Below, piece by piece: positions 16,004-18,683 of a stretch of 18,683 nucleotides of DNA (position 1 is its first letter; the number at the start of each line of letters is the position of its first letter). The position numbers and the translations under genes are program-made. Below the pieces are notes generated by a model, which saw only the letters and a program-made list of their open reading frames with translations, did no database searches and was not told where the DNA came from. This DNA comes from CAZMRQ01 sp964568795 (GTDB lineage: Bacteria; Pseudomonadota; Gammaproteobacteria; Comchoanobacterales; Comchoanobacteraceae), in NCBI GenBank assembly GCA_964568795.1, contig CAZMRQ010000029.1, positions 1 through 18,683 of the forward strand. The letters are read 5' to 3'.

Positions 16004-16032
16004 TTGACATGACCCTTTAACACCTGCAAAAT
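16004..16032 (+). promoter_or_regulatory. Predicted promoter of the 852-residue membrane protein gene
   Basis: A perfect TTGACA (16004-16009) is followed after 17 bases by CAAAAT (16027-16032). The start of transcription would fall near 16038-16040, giving a leader of about 45 bases before the ATG at 16083. It matches the promoter at 12452-12480 in both boxes and spacing. Confidence 0.6.
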
Positions 16033-16082
16033 GGTGCGTGAGTATATTTTCTACACCCGTAATAATATTAGAGAAACCCACT

Positions 16083-18641
16083 ATGGATACACATAAATTA
16101 AAAACACTATTATCGACTGAACCAGAAAATCACACATGCTATCTTGCGTACTTTGATCATCTCAAAACCTCCCTCTCAGATTTATCCTGGACAGACTGGA
16201 CAGAGTTTAATAATACTCTGAATAGCATAGAGTCCCCTCATCCATATATCGAAGAACTTAAAAAAGAGTCTTTATTTCTTTTCTCCGCACTAATCAGCAA
16301 AGACGACCTCAATCGTTTAACTAAGAGATTATTTGAAGGTCATACGTCTTCGTCCGACTCCTTAATCGCGAAGTATCAATCCTTAATCGCTCTAGGACTT
16401 GACCCATTCAACACATACAAAGTGCTGAAGGAAGCTGATTTTATGTGTCCCCTAGGACATTACCACCACAGAAGCAATGTGCTGAAAGAAACTGACATAG
16501 CGGCTGATTGTCTAAAAGACCTACGGTGGCATATACTAGTCCATTACGACATAACTCAAGACGTAGATGATGTCCTTGACATAGCTCATTTCAAACACCT
16601 TTATCTGACTGAATTCATACAACCCCCTCGTAAATTTTGGGGTGCTGGGGAACTTTGCTTGAGGTTTTCTTGGCTTCGATATTGGCAGCTATCATCACCG
16701 CTGAAGCACACAGAAGAACAGAAAGCAGCAGCATATACTATCACCTTGAAGACATACAAGGCCATTTTCTCATCAAAAAAACATACTGCCCCCACCTTCG
16801 AGACTGACCCTGATAAATCGATTAAACACCTAAAATCTGTTACCCTCTTACGATCTCACCCTGATAAACAACGCGAGCAACAAAAACGTCCCCGTAATAA
16901 AGACGGCTCTATTCAGACTGAGGCTTTATTTGATGTCGCTAATACAGCATTAAACCGCTTAAGAGAATTAAAGGGGAAAATGCACATAGCTTGTCAACAG
17001 TACCCCAATATCACCCCCCTAACCACATTGAAATATTTAGCAACGTCAGCTACTGCTGAAGGAGAAAAAGTAGCCTACAAATTGTTTCAGCCTACTTTTG
17101 ATGCTGTCACTGTGGGCCTGTACCTTAAGACAATAGGACTCATAATAACAAAAGGCAATTCTCATGCAGCTTTTGAAATTTTTGAAAAACAATCTAAAAA
17201 TATCTATAGTGATGGTCACACACTAGCAACATGGCAATATGTTTTTAGGTGCTTTTATCTGATCATTTCTTACATGATATTTGCAGGAATAATTGGAGGA
17301 ATAATTGGAGGAATAATTTGGTGGAATATTGGAGAAATATTTGGAGTAACCTTTCCTTTGACAGCAAGCACGCTACTTTTTGTTGCTTGTTTGCTTTGTG
17401 TAGCAGTTTATTTCCGAAAATCAATCGACTTATTTGCAGAACACCCTGATAGTAAATCTGCTATGTATGAAACTAGCAAGAATGAACTTATCAGTAAATT
17501 TGTTGAAAACATTAATTCCCAACAAACGAACATTACAGATGAGCTCATTTCTCAAATAAAGGAGATGCTGCCTAAAGGTGACCATGCACAGATCGACTCC
17601 ATAGCTACGAATCTCAAAGCAAAAAACGAGTTTATAGATAAGGTCTTGGCAATAACAACCGAATCAATGCGCACTGATTTTACTCAATTTGATCATTTAC
17701 CCACTGAGGATACACCCGAAACATCAGTACTCAAGTGTGTCCTTGCGACCTGGTCGACCGATGTATTCGGCTCTCACCTCCCACCATCAGCACATGAGAA
17801 GATACTAGATGATATATGGACGCAACCAACAAATTTAGAGGTAGTTGATGTTGCTAAAAGATATGTTGCTGAGGGAAAACCTAAAGCGCATAGTCAGGCA
17901 TTTAATATGATTCATGCTTGGGTAACGCACAAAAAAAATGCGCAAAACGAAAAAACTGCTCAAGAGTTTACAGAAGAGCTCAATGCCCACCAGGAGATGA
18001 ATCTCATGCCTCTAGAGCAATTGTTCAATGGAGCCTCTGACCGTCACAAGCATCAGATCTTAGTACAAATGCGTTTTTTTATATCTGTGCACTCTCTTAT
18101 AAATAAAAACAACATTAAATCTCCTCGACATCTCCATTTTTTGAAAGTCGTAGCTCACAATATATACAAGCACACAGAAAAGCCTGTCAGCTCTCTGGCT
18201 AGAAAAACATGCAGGTTTGCTAATACTCTATTTAGTACACTAGTGATTGTCTTTGTCAATGCCATCGAAGCTTCACATATTCAATCTCGATCCTTCTTCG
18301 ACTTGATGATAAGACCATTTTGTGTAGCACATGCAGCTTATGCACATACACCCTCAATCCCAAGGGCCCTTCTACTGTATACAGCCTCGTTGTTAATTGA
18401 AGTAAGCAATGTACTCAATACGGCTGTATCTTTAATCAGCCTAGCACTCCATCCATGTTTTTCATCAGTTCACAAGCCTCTCAGAAGTTATTTTAATTTA
18501 CCCAAGATTAATGTTCCCAAGCTGATAACGTGTTTGAGTTCAATGCTTCAAACAAAAAAAATTAGTACATCTAACCCCTTACTAATGATAATGGATCGAC
18601 CAACTCAAGACCTAAGACCTGGACCAGTGAGGCTAAAATAA
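16083..18641 (+). CDS. Hypothetical 852-residue membrane protein with a J-domain-like segment, putative effector
   Basis: The whole protein is not recognised. Residues about 245-300 resemble helices II-III of a J domain: a basic/hydrophobic helix, HPDK at 259-262, a long charged loop, then an amphipathic helix (ALFDVANTALNRLREL). Two adjacent hydrophobic segments (about 386-415, with GIIGGIIGGII, and 423-445) form a likely membrane hairpin. More hydrophobic helices lie near 716-735 and 759-795. No signal peptide is seen. The frame opens at a GTG at 16038, but the predicted promoter would start RNA about there, so the ATG at 16083 is chosen; its ribosome site is weak. It ends in Arg-Leu-Lys-stop within the same 55-bp repeat as ispB. 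HSP70 co-chaperone action at a membrane and secretion into a host are inferences. Confidence 0.8.
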   Translation: MDTHKLKTLLSTEPENHTCYLAYFDHLKTSLSDLSWTDWTEFNNTLNSIESPHPYIEELKKESLFLFSALISKDDLNRLTKRLFEGHTSSSDSLIAKYQSLIALGLDPFNTYKVLKEADFMCPLGHYHHRSNVLKETDIAADCLKDLRWHILVHYDITQDVDDVLDIAHFKHLYLTEFIQPPRKFWGAGELCLRFSWLRYWQLSSPLKHTEEQKAAAYTITLKTYKAIFSSKKHTAPTFETDPDKSIKHLKSVTLLRSHPDKQREQQKRPRNKDGSIQTEALFDVANTALNRLRELKGKMHIACQQYPNITPLTTLKYLATSATAEGEKVAYKLFQPTFDAVTVGLYLKTIGLIITKGNSHAAFEIFEKQSKNIYSDGHTLATWQYVFRCFYLIISYMIFAGIIGGIIGGIIWWNIGEIFGVTFPLTASTLLFVACLLCVAVYFRKSIDLFAEHPDSKSAMYETSKNELISKFVENINSQQTNITDELISQIKEMLPKGDHAQIDSIATNLKAKNEFIDKVLAITTESMRTDFTQFDHLPTEDTPETSVLKCVLATWSTDVFGSHLPPSAHEKILDDIWTQPTNLEVVDVAKRYVAEGKPKAHSQAFNMIHAWVTHKKNAQNEKTAQEFTEELNAHQEMNLMPLEQLFNGASDRHKHQILVQMRFFISVHSLINKNNIKSPRHLHFLKVVAHNIYKHTEKPVSSLARKTCRFANTLFSTLVIVFVNAIEASHIQSRSFFDLMIRPFCVAHAAYAHTPSIPRALLLYTASLLIEVSNVLNTAVSLISLALHPCFSSVHKPLRSYFNLPKINVPKLITCLSSMLQTKKISTSNPLLMIMDRPTQDLRPGPVRLK
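17286..17318 (+). repeat. 12-bp in-frame tandem repeat within the first transmembrane segment
   Basis: The unit GGAATAATTGGA occurs twice in full (17286-17297, 17298-17309) and once in part, encoding GIIGGIIGGII. Degenerate GGAATATTGGAGA-like copies follow. The 12-base period keeps the frame, so slippage would lengthen or shorten the glycine-zipper-like membrane helix by four residues. Confidence 0.85.
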
Positions 18642-18683
18642 TTAATATCACCATTGGTAGCAAAAAAGGGAAACATGAACATG
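18629..18683 (+). repeat. 55-bp perfect direct repeat, copy 2 (3' end of the 852-residue gene)
   Basis: Identical over all 55 bases to 15907-15961 and offset by 2,722 bases. It includes the final Arg-Leu-Lys codons and stop of the membrane protein gene and ends at the last base of the window, so its right boundary is unknown. Confidence 0.95.

Noticed and set aside
15599..16029. Minus-strand frames under the end of ispB and the following gap
   Set aside because: They overlap the conserved ispB frame antisense and show no motif or expression signal.
16038..16082. GTG start at 16038 giving 867 residues
   Set aside because: It has no ribosome site and falls at the predicted transcription start of the TTGACA/CAAAAT promoter, so it would be leaderless. 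The ATG at 16083 is preferred.

Overview
The window (about 18.7 kb, moderately AT-rich) looks like chromosomal DNA of a host-associated gammaproteobacterium. The housekeeping proteins (S20, L21, L27, Obg, IspB) are of ordinary proteobacterial type. Two very large proteins with eukaryote-like features (kinase-like, ankyrin-like, leucine-rich-repeat-like and J-domain-like segments) suggest an intracellular lineage such as the Legionellales (Coxiella/Legionella/Rickettsiella relatives). The lineage is inference; no rRNA is present to settle it.

Layout. (1) 1-5311, minus strand: one uninterrupted giant reading frame of more than 1,770 codons that runs off the left edge. It has an N-terminal helical bundle resembling the MLKL/HeLo-like killer domain, a long helical middle, a kinase-like catalytic core, degenerate leucine-rich repeats and ankyrin-like modules. 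(2) 5527-5915: the C-terminal stub of an ISNCY-type transposase followed by tandem 25-bp repeats, the remains of an insertion sequence. (3) 5943-11724, minus strand: a tightly coupled seven-gene iron-sulfur cluster assembly operon, sufB-sufC-sufD-sufS-sufU-(A-type carrier)-sufT. SufS and SufU mobilise sulfur, SufBCD is the scaffold, and the A-type carrier and SufT act in delivery. Most junctions overlap by a few bases. (4) 11849-12427, minus strand: an unrecognised Ser/Pro-rich protein with its own promoter and terminator. (5) 12428-12942: a 515-bp gene-free stretch with a 14-bp perfect palindrome and the rpsT promoter. (6) 12943-15919: rpsT (+), then rplU-rpmA-obgE (-) and ispB (+), the last two transcription units leaving from a shared divergent promoter region. 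(7) 16083-18641 (+): an unrecognised 852-residue membrane protein with a J-domain-like HPDK segment.

The most unusual structural signal is a perfect 55-bp direct repeat. It starts in the last codons of ispB and recurs across the last codons of the 852-residue gene, ending exactly at the right edge of the window. Both proteins therefore end in the same Arg-Leu-Lys-stop. This suggests either a gene cassette inserted at the 3' end of ispB or a repeat family following several genes; the exact 55-bp overlap at the edge may also mark an assembly break. The two smaller unrecognised genes share a matching promoter form (TTGACA, 17 bp, CAAAATG), which hints at common regulation. No tRNA, rRNA, CRISPR array or recognisable defence system was seen.
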